In this document: positions 16,546 through 25,222 of the stretch, one piece after another
How the letters are laid out: each line of letters begins with the position of its first letter
How positions within the stretch are numbered: position 1 is the stretch's first letter
Notes under the pieces: generated by a model
What the model was told of the DNA's origin: nothing
The model's database searches: none
The model's input: the letters and a program-made list of their open reading frames with translations, nothing else
Assembly (NCBI RefSeq): GCF_018070345.1
Contig: NZ_JAGPXX010000035.1
Span: 1 to 57,853, forward strand
Source of the DNA: Streptomyces sp. F63
GTDB taxonomy: Bacteria; Actinomycetota; Actinomycetes; Streptomycetales; Streptomycetaceae
Length of the DNA: 57,853 nucleotides
Direction: 5' to 3'
Program-made: the position numbers and the translations under genes

Positions 16546-18413
16546 GAATCGACCCCTCCCTCACCAGCATTAAACGGTGGCTCGCACCAGAGTGCGTCGG
16601 CTTCAGGATCCGCTTCATCCGCCTCGTCCGGCTGCTGGGCGGCGAGCTCGCCCGGGTCCGTGGTGATCACCTCGTGCTCGCCTGGTGCTGCGATGCTCAT
16701 CAGCGCGACCTTGTGGCGGCGGTCCCCGGTCAGCAGCAGTGCCTCGCCCCGGGCTGCGGTCAGCAGGAACTCCCGCTCGCCGCGGCACAGGTGGAAGTTC
16801 TCACTGATCGTGTCGATGGCCTGCGGGGCCTGGCGGAGCAGGACCTGGGTGGCCGCGTTGGAGACGATGGCCCGCCCGAGCGGAGAGGCCAGCACGTCGT
16901 CCGCGTCCTGGGTGACGACGGCCAGGCCGGTCCAGTACTTGCGCGCGGCCTTGGCCATACGGAACAGGAAGCTGGCCCCGGCCCCCTCGCGCATCAGCAG
17001 CCATGCCTCATCGACCACGACCAGATGCTGGCCAGTGCGCGGGCGGTGGGTGACCTGCCGCCAGATCGCATCCAGCGTCAGCAGCATCGCCGGCGCCTTG
17101 ACCTCTTCCGCCAAGCGGCGGAGTGCGAAGACCACCAGATGCCCGGAGGCACAGGCGGTGCTCTGCCCGTTGAACAGGTCGGCGTGCGAGCCGGTGGTGT
17201 AGGGGGCGAGCTGGTCGGCCAGGGCCGCTGCCGCCGCGCTGTCCTCCTCGGCCAGCACGGCGGCGAGATCGGAGAGCGTGGGCGGGGTGCGCTGCCAGGT
17301 GCGGGCGTCCGCGGTGATGCCCGCACGCTCGTAGGCGGCGAGCACGGCCCGGTCTAGTACGGCCTTCTGGGCAGCGGTCAGCTCCGCGCCCAGTAGAACG
17401 GTGAGGAAGGTGTGCAGGAACAGCACCCGCCGGGTCAGAACGTCCTCCCCGTCGTCGGCTACAGGGAGGTCGAAGGGGTTGAGGCGTACGCCGTCGGAGC
17501 CGAGCGCGAGGACCTGTCCGCCGACGGTTTCGGCCAGGCGGACGTACTCGTCCTCCGGGTCGATCACCGAGGCCGTCACCCCGGTGAACAGCAGGCGCAG
17601 CAGCTCCAGTTTGGCCAGGTAGGACTTGCCGGCACCGGAGCGTGCCAGAGTGATGGAGTTGTAGTTGTCCTGCGCGAACCGGTCCCAGAGCACGGGCGCG
17701 CCGGAGACCGTGTTCAGCCCATACAGCACGCCCTGCGGCGCCCCGTCAGGGGTGGTGGCGATCGGCAGGTCGGGGCTGGTGAAGGGGAAGCAGGCGGCGA
17801 GCGCGGCGGTGTCGAAGGTGCGGCGCATCTGGAGCGTGTCAATGCCGAGAGGGAGCGTGGCGAGCCAGCCCGGCAGGGCACGGTAGGTGGTCGGGGCGAC
17901 CGTCATCAGCAACGACTCGGCGACGGCGCGCACCGCGGCCGCTTGTTCCGCGAGCGTCTCCTCATCCGGCGCGTGCACGGTGAGATAGAGGGCGACGTGG
18001 AAGAGCTTTCCCTCGCCGCGGGCGATGCGGTAGGCGAGCTCGGCGGCGTCGGCGGCTGCGGCCTCCACCTCCGGGTCGTCCAGGTGCCCTTTGCCGAAAC
18101 CGGCGCGGCGCCCGGACTCCAGGCGGGCGCGCTGCTTCCTCAGCCCGGCCGCGGCCATGGGGTTGGGGATGGGATCGATGTGCAGGGCGATGTCGAGATG
18201 GCCGGGGAAGCTCAGCAGCGGGGCGAGCCAGCCGGGCGTGACCTCGGCCGGGTAGCCGGTGACCACCAGCGTGGTGGCCAGCTGCGCGCCGACGGCCAGA
18301 GCGCGGGCATGGACCTCGACGGCCTCGGGGCTCGCCGCCTCCAGCAACTGGCCGGCATCACACACTTGCGTCTGCGCCGGGGTGCGGCGGCGGTTGAGGA
18401 AGAACCGGGTCAT
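16542..18413 (-). CDS. VirB4/TraC-like T4SS ATPase
   Basis: The protein has 623 residues. I chose ATG 18413 because it overlaps the end of the upstream PrgI gene by 4 bases and begins a well-formed domain. Walker A is at 259-264 (SGAGKS), preceded by the NYNSITLARS entry strand. SVIDPEDEY follows, Walker B is at 464-470 (LVVVDEA), and a sensor-like block reads GLAVVTQDADDVL. This is the VirB4/CagE family, the central energiser of all T4SS. It works at the inner face of the membrane with the PrgI and TrbL partners encoded next door. Confidence 0.9.
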   Translation of the reverse strand: MTRFFLNRRRTPAQTQVCDAGQLLEAASPEAVEVHARALAVGAQLATTLVVTGYPAEVTPGWLAPLLSFPGHLDIALHIDPIPNPMAAAGLRKQRARLESGRRAGFGKGHLDDPEVEAAAADAAELAYRIARGEGKLFHVALYLTVHAPDEETLAEQAAAVRAVAESLLMTVAPTTYRALPGWLATLPLGIDTLQMRRTFDTAALAACFPFTSPDLPIATTPDGAPQGVLYGLNTVSGAPVLWDRFAQDNYNSITLARSGAGKSYLAKLELLRLLFTGVTASVIDPEDEYVRLAETVGGQVLALGSDGVRLNPFDLPVADDGEDVLTRRVLFLHTFLTVLLGAELTAAQKAVLDRAVLAAYERAGITADARTWQRTPPTLSDLAAVLAEEDSAAAAALADQLAPYTTGSHADLFNGQSTACASGHLVVFALRRLAEEVKAPAMLLTLDAIWRQVTHRPRTGQHLVVVDEAWLLMREGAGASFLFRMAKAARKYWTGLAVVTQDADDVLASPLGRAIVSNAATQVLLRQAPQAIDTISENFHLCRGEREFLLTAARGEALLLTGDRRHKVALMSIAAPGEHEVITTDPGELAAQQPDEADEADPEADALWCEPPFNAGEGGVDS

Positions 18414-19360
18414 GCGGGGCCGCCTTCCGATCCGAGGCCGGGCAGGGTGGGGGAGTCGGGGTTGCAGGCCGCGCTGACCAGGTCGGCGGCCTGCTCGGCG
18501 TTCAGAGGGGTGACGGTGATCTCGGCGGCCGCGAGCGTGCGGGTGGCCTCGTCGAGGCGCTGGAGCACCCGTTCCTCGTGCATCCCGTGCCGCAGACCGT
18601 GCGCCGGGCTCTCCTCCCGGGCGAGCAGGACGACCTGCCGCCCCAGCAGATTGCCGCCCGTGGCGAGGTCGGCGAGGAAGTCCGCGTGCTCCCGTGCGGC
18701 CCGCTCCAAAGCGGGATGCGGCAGCGCGGCGGCCTCCTGCTGGAGGTTGTCGGCGAGCGGGGCGAGATCGATCCGGTGGCAGCGCACCAGCACCTGGGTG
18801 GGGCCGGTCAGGGAGTTGAGCCACCGCGCGAACGCGGCCGTCAGGCCCTGCTGCTCGGCTCCCGAGCGCAGCTCGAAGTTGACGGTCGAGCAGGTCGCCA
18901 GCCCGGCCACACCCTCACCGCGCAGGTCGAGCACTCCGGCCGCGGTGATGCCCTCGTACGGCATGCGCAGCGCGGCCGGAGGCGGGCCTGCGGCCTCGGC
19001 CCAGTGGCCGGGGACAACGGCGGGCAGCGGCGGCACCCCATCGGGCGCGTGCACCCGGCGCTTGGGCGCACGGGCATGGGCGAGGGCCGCAAGGAGGAAG
19101 CGGTCCAGGCCGAGGCCCTCCCGCCTACCGAGCGCGAGCGCGGCCACCGCCCCGGCCACAGGGACGACGAGTGCGGCGTAGGCGACCGGTGCCATGAACG
19201 GCCGCGCGGCCCAGTACCCGGCATAGAGCACCACCGCTGCGGCGGCGATGACGGCGGTCTGCTGCGCGGTGAAGGGGCCGAGGATGCGGTCGGGGCGGGA
19301 GATATCGGCGGGGACACGCGTGGCTTGCACCGTGTCCGCCGGGTCGTCGGCTTGGTTCAT
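18410..19360 (-). CDS. PrgI-family T4SS membrane protein
   Basis: This 316-residue protein begins with the PrgI-type N-terminus: ATRVPADISRPDRILGPFT, followed by two close membrane helices (about residues 34-52 and 57-75). The rest is a soluble domain with CSTVNFELRSGAEQQGLTAA and SLTGPTQVLVRCHRIDLAPL. In this family that region pairs with the VirB4 N-terminus. PrgI/VirB3-like proteins anchor VirB4 to the channel. The gene overlaps VirB4 by 4 bases, consistent with a fixed stoichiometry. Confidence 0.8.
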   Translation of the reverse strand: MNQADDPADTVQATRVPADISRPDRILGPFTAQQTAVIAAAAVVLYAGYWAARPFMAPVAYAALVVPVAGAVAALALGRREGLGLDRFLLAALAHARAPKRRVHAPDGVPPLPAVVPGHWAEAAGPPPAALRMPYEGITAAGVLDLRGEGVAGLATCSTVNFELRSGAEQQGLTAAFARWLNSLTGPTQVLVRCHRIDLAPLADNLQQEAAALPHPALERAAREHADFLADLATGGNLLGRQVVLLAREESPAHGLRHGMHEERVLQRLDEATRTLAAAEITVTPLNAEQAADLVSAACNPDSPTLPGLGSEGGPA

Positions 19361-19366
19361 GCCGGA

Positions 19367-21349
19367 TCACCTCCGGGGTTCGAGAGGCAGCCGCAACTGC
19401 ATGGGCCGCGGCGGACGCACCCGCACGCGGGGCGCGGAAATGGGAAGGACGAGCTGACGGCCACGCGGTGCCGAGGCAGCAGCTGGTAGAGACGGGGGAG
19501 CGGGCTGGCCACGTTCGGAACGGGAGCGCGCGGGAGAGCGTTCGGCACGGATGGGCAGCCACATCTGTGTGGGCCGGGGCGGCCGGGACGGGACACGCTG
19601 AGCCGCCACCGGAAGCGCCAGTTGCCGCACACGACGGGCACGGGCGGGATGCATCACGGCGCGGGGACCTCTCGGTGTACGAGCAGGGAGAGGAGGAGCA
19701 GGGACCAGACCGCGAGCCCGGGAACGCCGGCCGGCCAGCGGCCGGCCTGCGACACGAGGAGCACTGGAGGCGGCCGGCTCCGGCCTCGTCCTCGCTACCC
19801 GGCTGGGGCTCGGACCCGACGGCGTTCCGGTGGCTGGCCGGCCTGTGGAGCGCAGGCGGGCGGTAGGGCCTGCTACGGCGTCGCGACCACGGGACAACCA
19901 CGCACGACCCGCACTCCGCGCCCGCCCCAAAGACCCGGCACCGCGCCCAGGCGGGCCCGGTGTGAAGGGCCGTCCACCGCCACCCCGACCACCACCGCCA
20001 CCTCGACCCGGGCCACCTCCCCCACCGCCCAGCCCACCGCGCCCCGGACCCAAGCCGCCGGCACCACGCCCACCTCCGGGACGCCGCCGCAGCAGCTGCA
20101 TCCCGGGCAGGTAGTGATCCATGAGCCGGTACATCGCCAGGTGCTTGAGCATCCGCACACCCGTGGGCGCATGCGGACTGTGCGCCGGCGTCCCGCGCAG
20201 CACCACCTGCAGGGTCCAGCCCGGGATCTTGAACAACACCCAGAACAGAGCTGCCCCGGCGAGCATGGTGCCGAGCTGGTCCGACTTCGGAATGCCCAAA
20301 GCTGTCGCGCCGGGAGCGAAGAACAGCTTCAAAGCCAGGATGAACGTCATCGACTGCGCGACCTGAATGACCAGACAACCGGCCAACGCCCGCCACCACA
20401 GCCGCGCCACCGGATCGGTCAGCGGATGAGCGTGGCACGCGAGGGCCAAGGGCGCGGCCACGGCCAGCAGCGCCATAATGGCGACGCGCACGAGGAAGCC
20501 GACCAGCACCGCGAGCACCAGGGCGATCATCGTCGTCGCCAGGAGCAGCAGGTACAGCTTCAGCCCGGCGGCTCCGAAGAGGGCGAAGGGCAGGACCTGT
20601 TCCACCATGCCCTGCCCGGCGTCCGACATGTCGCTGGCCATCACCGCGTGGGCCAGGGCGTTGGACAGGCCGATCGCCTTGCCCATCACGGTCAGCGAGC
20701 TGGCCGCGGCGACCATCCCGAAGAGGAGACGGGGGAGGATCTGCTGGAGGGCGTAGCGGGTCTGGACGGTCTCGTACCCCATGACCGTGACACCGCCCGC
20801 GGTCACGAACAGCACGTAGACCCCGGCCGTGATCCCCAGCATGGTGGTCCACAGCTTCTTGATGTCGGCGTGCTGGGTGACATCGGGGGTGGCCAGCAAA
20901 GTGTCAGCGAGCAGCTCGCGGACCGGCTTCATGCTCTGCTCGATCAGCATGCCGAGGAACGAGGTGATCGCGTTCACGACCATGCCGGATACGTCGAAGA
21001 GGTCCCCGAGGCCGCCCTCCTGCGGCGCGCAGGAGAAGTCGTCCACCTCGCACGCCGGCGGAGTCGGCCCCGGAGACGGCTCCCGCGGCGGGGACGGTTC
21101 GGACTCGGCGGCGGGAGGATCCGGCACGGGGGTCGGACCTGGCCCGGGGGCGGGCCTCGGCTCCGGACCCGGCTCCGGGGCGGGAGCGGCAGGACCGGGG
21201 GCCGGCTGCGGTTCCGGGGCCGCCGGTGCCAGAGGTACACGGCCCGCTGCGAGCGCGGAGGCGGACGGAGCGGCCAGGACGACCAGGACCAAGAGCCCCA
21301 CGGCAGGCAGAAGAAGAAGCGCCCGGCCGGAGCACGGGGCGCGGGTCAC
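19367..21349 (-). CDS. TrbL/VirB6-like polytopic channel protein of the T4SS
   Basis: The protein has 660 residues from GTG 21349, which overlaps the pilin stop. A signal peptide or first helix (about 10-33) is followed by a long Pro/Ala/Glu linker (about 38-115). The central domain has six or so membrane helices, for example VYVLFVTAGGVTVMGY, LYLLLLATTMIALVLAVLVG and CLVIQVAQSMTFILALKLFF. The glycine- and arginine-rich tail after residue 440 is low complexity and ends in two copies of a QLxLPxxAxRVxxRPPRPxQ motif. Polytopic proteins of this kind form the membrane channel of conjugation systems. The charged tail is probably cytoplasmic and may bind DNA or partners. Confidence 0.8.
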   Translation of the reverse strand: MTRAPCSGRALLLLPAVGLLVLVVLAAPSASALAAGRVPLAPAAPEPQPAPGPAAPAPEPGPEPRPAPGPGPTPVPDPPAAESEPSPPREPSPGPTPPACEVDDFSCAPQEGGLGDLFDVSGMVVNAITSFLGMLIEQSMKPVRELLADTLLATPDVTQHADIKKLWTTMLGITAGVYVLFVTAGGVTVMGYETVQTRYALQQILPRLLFGMVAAASSLTVMGKAIGLSNALAHAVMASDMSDAGQGMVEQVLPFALFGAAGLKLYLLLLATTMIALVLAVLVGFLVRVAIMALLAVAAPLALACHAHPLTDPVARLWWRALAGCLVIQVAQSMTFILALKLFFAPGATALGIPKSDQLGTMLAGAALFWVLFKIPGWTLQVVLRGTPAHSPHAPTGVRMLKHLAMYRLMDHYLPGMQLLRRRPGGGRGAGGLGPGRGGLGGGGGGPGRGGGGGRGGGGRPFTPGPPGRGAGSLGRARSAGRAWLSRGRDAVAGPTARLRSTGRPATGTPSGPSPSRVARTRPEPAASSAPRVAGRPLAGRRSRARGLVPAPPLPARTPRGPRAVMHPARARRVRQLALPVAAQRVPSRPPRPTQMWLPIRAERSPARSRSERGQPAPPSLPAAASAPRGRQLVLPISAPRVRVRPPRPMQLRLPLEPRR

Positions 21350-21726
21350 TGCCCGCCCCCGCCACCGGCTCCGACGATGCCCTGCAGCACGGTCACGATC
21401 ACCGGCGCGAGGATGGCCAGCCCGTAGCCGATGGCCGCCGCCTTCAGGGCCCGCTTGGCGGCCTCGACTTCGCCCGGGTCCCCGCCGGCCATCAGGTACC
21501 GCAGCCCGCCGAAGGTCAGGAACAAGGTGGCGAGCCCGGCGAGGATGCCGACGATCCAGTTCCGCAGATTCGTGATCACGGTGGGGATGTCTGCGACCGC
21601 CCACACGAGCGAGGTATCCGCCACCAGCACGACGCCGGCCACGACCGTCGTGAAGCCCACCCGGGCTGCTCGGCGGCCTGCCCGGAGAACAGACAACCGA
21701 CCCGTCGGACAGAGCCCTCCGAGCAT
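21346..21726 (-). CDS. VirB2/TrbC-like pilin
   Basis: This 126-residue protein starts at ATG 21726 with TGGAGGTGG 8 bases upstream. It has a long basic leader, one hydrophobic segment (VGFTTVVAGVVLVADTSLVW) and then two further helices, NWIVGILAGLATLFLTFGGL and AAIGYGLAILAPVIVTVLQG, with an RYLMAGGDPGEVEAAKRALK loop between them. This is the arrangement of TrbC/VirB2-type pilins in Gram-positive T4SS. It is the first gene of the transfer operon. A glycine-rich C-terminus (GAGGGGGQ) completes it. Confidence 0.8.
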   Translation of the reverse strand: MLGGLCPTGRLSVLRAGRRAARVGFTTVVAGVVLVADTSLVWAVADIPTVITNLRNWIVGILAGLATLFLTFGGLRYLMAGGDPGEVEAAKRALKAAAIGYGLAILAPVIVTVLQGIVGAGGGGGQ

Positions 21727-22094
21727 GACGAACCACCTCCAAGAGGCACATCAGGGATGACAGGAGAGAGGAACAGAGCAGCGGGAGCCGCAACGAGCCG
21801 CGAACAGCGGGCCGTGCGGGGGAAGGTGCAAAGGTGAGGTGAGCGCGGAGTTCCCCTGCCCGGGGCCGGCCTCCTCACGGACGACGGCGGAACAGGGAGC
21901 TCGGGTGTCAGCACGAGACGGCCGCGCTCACCTCACCCGACGACAGGCCCGCGGTGGCACAAACCAGGGCCCTCACCGGGCGGCTGCCGCCGGGTGCATG
22001 GCACGAATCCGACGGCAGCCGCTCACCGGTAATAGAGATCCACAAGCCGCACACTGACACCAGCGGCCGCTAATCTCCGCGGCCTGGAGCCGCC
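21727..22094. other. Promoter region of the T4SS operon
   Basis: This 368-bp gap separates the pilin gene from the sigma-like regulator gene; both are on the minus strand. No gene is supported here. It should hold the promoter of the transfer operon, but no clear hexamers are seen. Confidence 0.4.
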
Positions 22095-22925
22095 TTACTG
22101 CTCGCGCAGCTGCTCCCGGAGATGCGTGCTGAGGTGCTGCTCGGCAGCGGCGCGGTGCCGGTAGAGCTGACGCACACTCACACCGCGCTCATCCGCCAGC
22201 CGCTGCATCGGCTCACGATCCAGCCGGGTCCGCGCGATGAGCCGCGCTTCGGCGATGCCCACGATCCCGGCTCGGACGGCACGGGCCAGCACCGTGTACT
22301 CGTCCTCCTGCCGGCCGGCGCCGGCGACCTCGGCTGCATCAGCAGCCTCCTGGCATCCCGGCCGACCTTCGAAGCGGGCCAACCGGCCCAGACGCACTGC
22401 CGCCGACCCGGTCTCACGGGCAGCCTGACGGCGAGCGGCATACGCCAGACGGTGCACGGCCCGGTCAGCCGCCGCGAACAGCTCCCGCCCCACGTCGGCA
22501 GCGTCCACGTCCACCGAGCGCACAGCAACAGCAACCGCAGCCAGCGCCTCCTGCTCGACCTCGGCGCGCTCCAGATGAGCCGGCCGCGCCAGCCGGGCCA
22601 GCACCCGGCGCAGCACCGGAACGGCCATCGCAACGGCGACGGTCCCCCAGGGCTCACCAAGCTGCTGAGCCCGGCGAACCACTTCACGCCAGCTCCGCTC
22701 ACGCTGGGCCGACGACGTGGCGGGGTGGGCGAGACGCGCCCGGAACTGGTCCACGGGCAGCGCCGGCTGCTCCGGCTCGTCGCAGACCAGATGAGCGGGC
22801 AACGTGAGCGGGGAGGCTGCGGTCGCCAGCGCGAGAAAGGCCTCCTCCAGAGCCCCCAGGGGCGAACGGCCTGAGGACCGGACACAGGCAACGCGACGGT
22901 GGGCGGTACGTGCGGTGTGGTGCAT
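22095..22925 (-). CDS. Helix-turn-helix protein with a sigma region 4-like end
   Basis: The protein has 276 residues from ATG 22925, chosen because AAGGAG lies 6-7 bases upstream. The central part is helical and alanine-rich. The last 60 residues hold a convincing helix-turn-helix: AGIVGIAEARLIARTRLDRE then MQRLADERGVSVRQLYRHRA, similar to region 4 of sigma factors. It is probably a regulator of the conjugative element, reading toward the pilin operon 368 bp away. The mRNA leader has a strong hairpin just upstream of the ribosome binding site. Confidence 0.6.
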   Translation of the reverse strand: MHHTARTAHRRVACVRSSGRSPLGALEEAFLALATAASPLTLPAHLVCDEPEQPALPVDQFRARLAHPATSSAQRERSWREVVRRAQQLGEPWGTVAVAMAVPVLRRVLARLARPAHLERAEVEQEALAAVAVAVRSVDVDAADVGRELFAAADRAVHRLAYAARRQAARETGSAAVRLGRLARFEGRPGCQEAADAAEVAGAGRQEDEYTVLARAVRAGIVGIAEARLIARTRLDREPMQRLADERGVSVRQLYRHRAAAEQHLSTHLREQLREQ

Positions 22926-22939
22926 GGCACTGCTCCTTG

Positions 22940-22973
22940 CAGGAGTGGCGGACAACGTCTGCCGCCACTCCTG
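22940..22973 (-). promoter_or_regulatory. Perfect 12-bp inverted repeat abutting the Shine-Dalgarno of the HTH gene
   Basis: CAGGAGTGGCGG and CCGCCACTCCTG form a perfect 12-bp stem with a 10-base loop. It ends 2-3 bases before the AAGGAG ribosome binding site of the minus-strand HTH gene. It could be an operator for a dimeric repressor or a structure affecting translation. Confidence 0.55.
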
Positions 22974-23395
22974 TCACCGCCCAGTGCCACCGGCGGACCG
23001 ATCGCGAGCCGTCACCGCGCCGCGGGCGGTCCAGTGGCACGGTGTGTGCGACTGCTCGCCACTGGCTCACCCGCCGCAGCCAGGGCTTTTACACGTGGCG
23101 GGGGTCGGATGATCGAACAAGAAATTGCCCGGCGGTCTTTGAGACATGGCCGCTGGGAGACTGGTGTCTCCCCTCCACGGCGGTCGGGTGAGCGCGCCAC
23201 CACGCGACCAGGTCTGCTCCTCCAGCCGGCAAGTCGTCGGCCAGCACCTCCGAGATCGTCCCCTTCTCTTCTGGCACCTACAGCGCCAGGCACTCCAACG
23301 AGCCAGTCGTTAGATCGTCTCGGCTGGATACCTCTTTGACACGCTGAAGAAGTATCTGGTCACACAGTCCGTGATCCTGCGGCTGCTCCTCTTGA
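22974..23395. other. Gap with a doubtful 62-residue frame
   Basis: This 422-bp gap has no confident gene. A minus-strand frame from 23277 to 23089 (VPEEKGTISEVLADD...) has a reasonable composition but no good ribosome binding site, so it may be the remnant of a gene. Otherwise I see nothing. Confidence 0.3.
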
Positions 23396-24121
23396 CTACC
23401 GGGTCTCCGTCGAGATCGGGTCGAGGAAGAAGAGGCACTGGTCCGCGTTGAAGTCGCCCACCTCGGCGACGAAGCGGAACTTGTCGCCTGCGCCGACGGT
23501 GGCGGGGATCTTCTTGCCGGTCAGTTCCAGGTCGAAGACGTTGACGTCCTCATACTTGAAGGACGGACCGATTGTCGTTTGCGGTCCCTTGTCGCCCGGG
23601 CCTAGGAGGAGGTCGTAGCGGGTGTCGTAGTCACCGTGGGGCGCCATGTGGGCGATCGAGCCATCGAACGCCACCGTCTGGCCTTTATACCTCGTCGCGA
23701 AGTCCAGGTTCGCCTCGTCGCACCTGTCCGCCTTCAGCAGCGCCGCGAACTCCTGATTGTTCTGAGGCGTGATGACCTCAGCAGCAGCCGACTCGGCCGC
23801 GGTCGGAGTCGGCGTAGCGGAAGGCTTCTCGCTCGCGGCGGCCGCCGGCTTCTCTGGTGCGTCCTTCTTCTCGCCTCCGTCGCTGAGTACAGAGGCGGCG
23901 CCGATGACGATGGCCAGGATCACGAGGACGGCCGCCGCCGTGCCAATCAGGGGCCACGGCAGCGGCTTCTTCGGCCGGCGGAAGTTGAGGGTGGAGCGCA
24001 GCCTGCCCGGGACTTGCTCCACGAGCTCCCAGCCATCCTTCCGCATCTTCGAGATCACCAAGCCGTCGGTGCCGCGAACTGTTTGCACGGTCTTGTACTC
24101 GTACTTGATCTCGTCAGCCAT
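23396..24121 (-). CDS. Single-pass membrane protein, DUF4839-like
   Basis: This 241-residue protein begins with a short soluble domain (YEYKTVQTVRGTDGL... WELVEQVPGRLRST), like the DUF4177 fold. One membrane helix follows at about 57-78 (LIGTAAAVLVILAIVIGAAS), then a Pro/Ala/Glu/Thr-rich linker (about 85-112). The extracytoplasmic domain (about 115-241) has FAALLKADRCDEANLDFA, YKGQTVAFDGSIAHMA and FRFVAEVGDFNADQCLFFLDP. This part looks like the C-terminal domain of DUF4839 proteins, and its two cysteines may pair. Function is unknown. It may be cargo of the conjugative element. Confidence 0.65.
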   Translation of the reverse strand: MADEIKYEYKTVQTVRGTDGLVISKMRKDGWELVEQVPGRLRSTLNFRRPKKPLPWPLIGTAAAVLVILAIVIGAASVLSDGGEKKDAPEKPAAAASEKPSATPTPTAAESAAAEVITPQNNQEFAALLKADRCDEANLDFATRYKGQTVAFDGSIAHMAPHGDYDTRYDLLLGPGDKGPQTTIGPSFKYEDVNVFDLELTGKKIPATVGAGDKFRFVAEVGDFNADQCLFFLDPISTETR

Positions 24122-24415
24122 GCGGCTCTGCGCCCCCGGATTGGACTGTTCATACTAATTGCCTCGCGAGCATAAGGGACTCAGATCAGACCGCGAGCCG
24201 GCTTGTCTCCGACCGAGTGCTCCTTGGTCCGAATCGTGGGCAAGTGGCGACCGGATGCGTTCCGCATCAGTCAGCGACATACCTGAACGGCATCCGATGA
24301 CCCGAAAGAAACAGCCGGGCGTCGGGTGGCTCGCCGGTGGTTCGCGGGTGGCTCGTCACCTGTCTGAGCTGGGAGAACGTAGATCCCACAGGATCTCCGC
24401 GGTCCCGCCGGACGA

Positions 24416-25204
24416 GTGAACACGCACCATGGCAGTGCTGAACGCGAACAGCGACGGCAAGAACCGCATGCTCCATCCCTATTACTGGACGTCAGCACCA
24501 GACGGCGCGTTCTCCAGTCCGGGCGCCGCCCGACGATGTTCCACTCCGCACGCCGTGCCCCACGCGGCTCCCACAAGCGGGACTCTGCCGCTCTGCCAAC
24601 CAACATCTGGCTCCCGCGTCCCGAGCAGTCGCGCGTCGCTCCCGCTCCTGGCGCGGTGCTGCCGGACTGGGCGATCGAGATGATCCGCACCGAGTTCGGC
24701 GAACGCCCTGGCGGCCGGCCCGCAACGCTTCTCAAGGTCTCCATCCAGCAGGACCCCGTGCCAGGGTCGGACGCCTGCATGCCCTGTACCAGCTACACCG
24801 ACGAAGACGGGACCGCCCCCGGCAGCGCGTCGGTGCTGCTTGCCGAACTGCACCCGAACGCCCTGCCGGCGTCGAGCGATGCACTGGGGGTTTCGGAGAG
24901 AGGTATGCCGGGGGCCATGGAGAACGGCTGGCCCGGTTTCTTCCACCGCGCCCACCGCCTGCTGCCCGCGGACGGGCTACTCCTGCTCGCCACCCGCCAG
25001 CGCCGGGACGCCGGAGTACTCACCGACCCGCTCGGCTCGCTCGTCGCCGCGGCGCGCACAGCGGGTTTCCGCTACCTGCAGCACATCGTCATCCTCTACG
25101 CCCGTGCCGCCAACGACGCTCTCGCACCCGCCCCGCCCGGCGACGCCGCCCCCGGCGTCATCCATGGCGACCTGCTCGTCCTCTCCGCGATCCACCACGA
25201 CTGA
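24416..25204 (+). CDS. Methyltransferase-related companion protein
   Basis: This 262-residue frame uses GTG 24416; the first 60 or so residues are compositionally odd and the true start may be later. The C-terminal half has the late strands of a class I methyltransferase (GFFHRAHRLLPADGLLLLAT, then AARTAGFRYLQHIVILYAR), but no SAM-binding glycine loop or NPPY-type motif is visible. The gene lies 18 bases before a complete DNA-methylase-like gene. Such split pairs recur beside integrases in actinomycete elements. It may be a structural partner or a degenerated methyltransferase. Confidence 0.5.
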   Translation: MNTHHGSAEREQRRQEPHAPSLLLDVSTRRRVLQSGRRPTMFHSARRAPRGSHKRDSAALPTNIWLPRPEQSRVAPAPGAVLPDWAIEMIRTEFGERPGGRPATLLKVSIQQDPVPGSDACMPCTSYTDEDGTAPGSASVLLAELHPNALPASSDALGVSERGMPGAMENGWPGFFHRAHRLLPADGLLLLATRQRRDAGVLTDPLGSLVAAARTAGFRYLQHIVILYARAANDALAPAPPGDAAPGVIHGDLLVLSAIHHD

Positions 25205-25222
25205 CCGCCAGAGGAGTTGACC

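Noticed and set aside
21838..22090. Origin of transfer near the T4SS operon
   Set aside because: I see no inverted repeat with a conserved nick-like sequence; an oriT could be present, but nothing in the sequence supports it.
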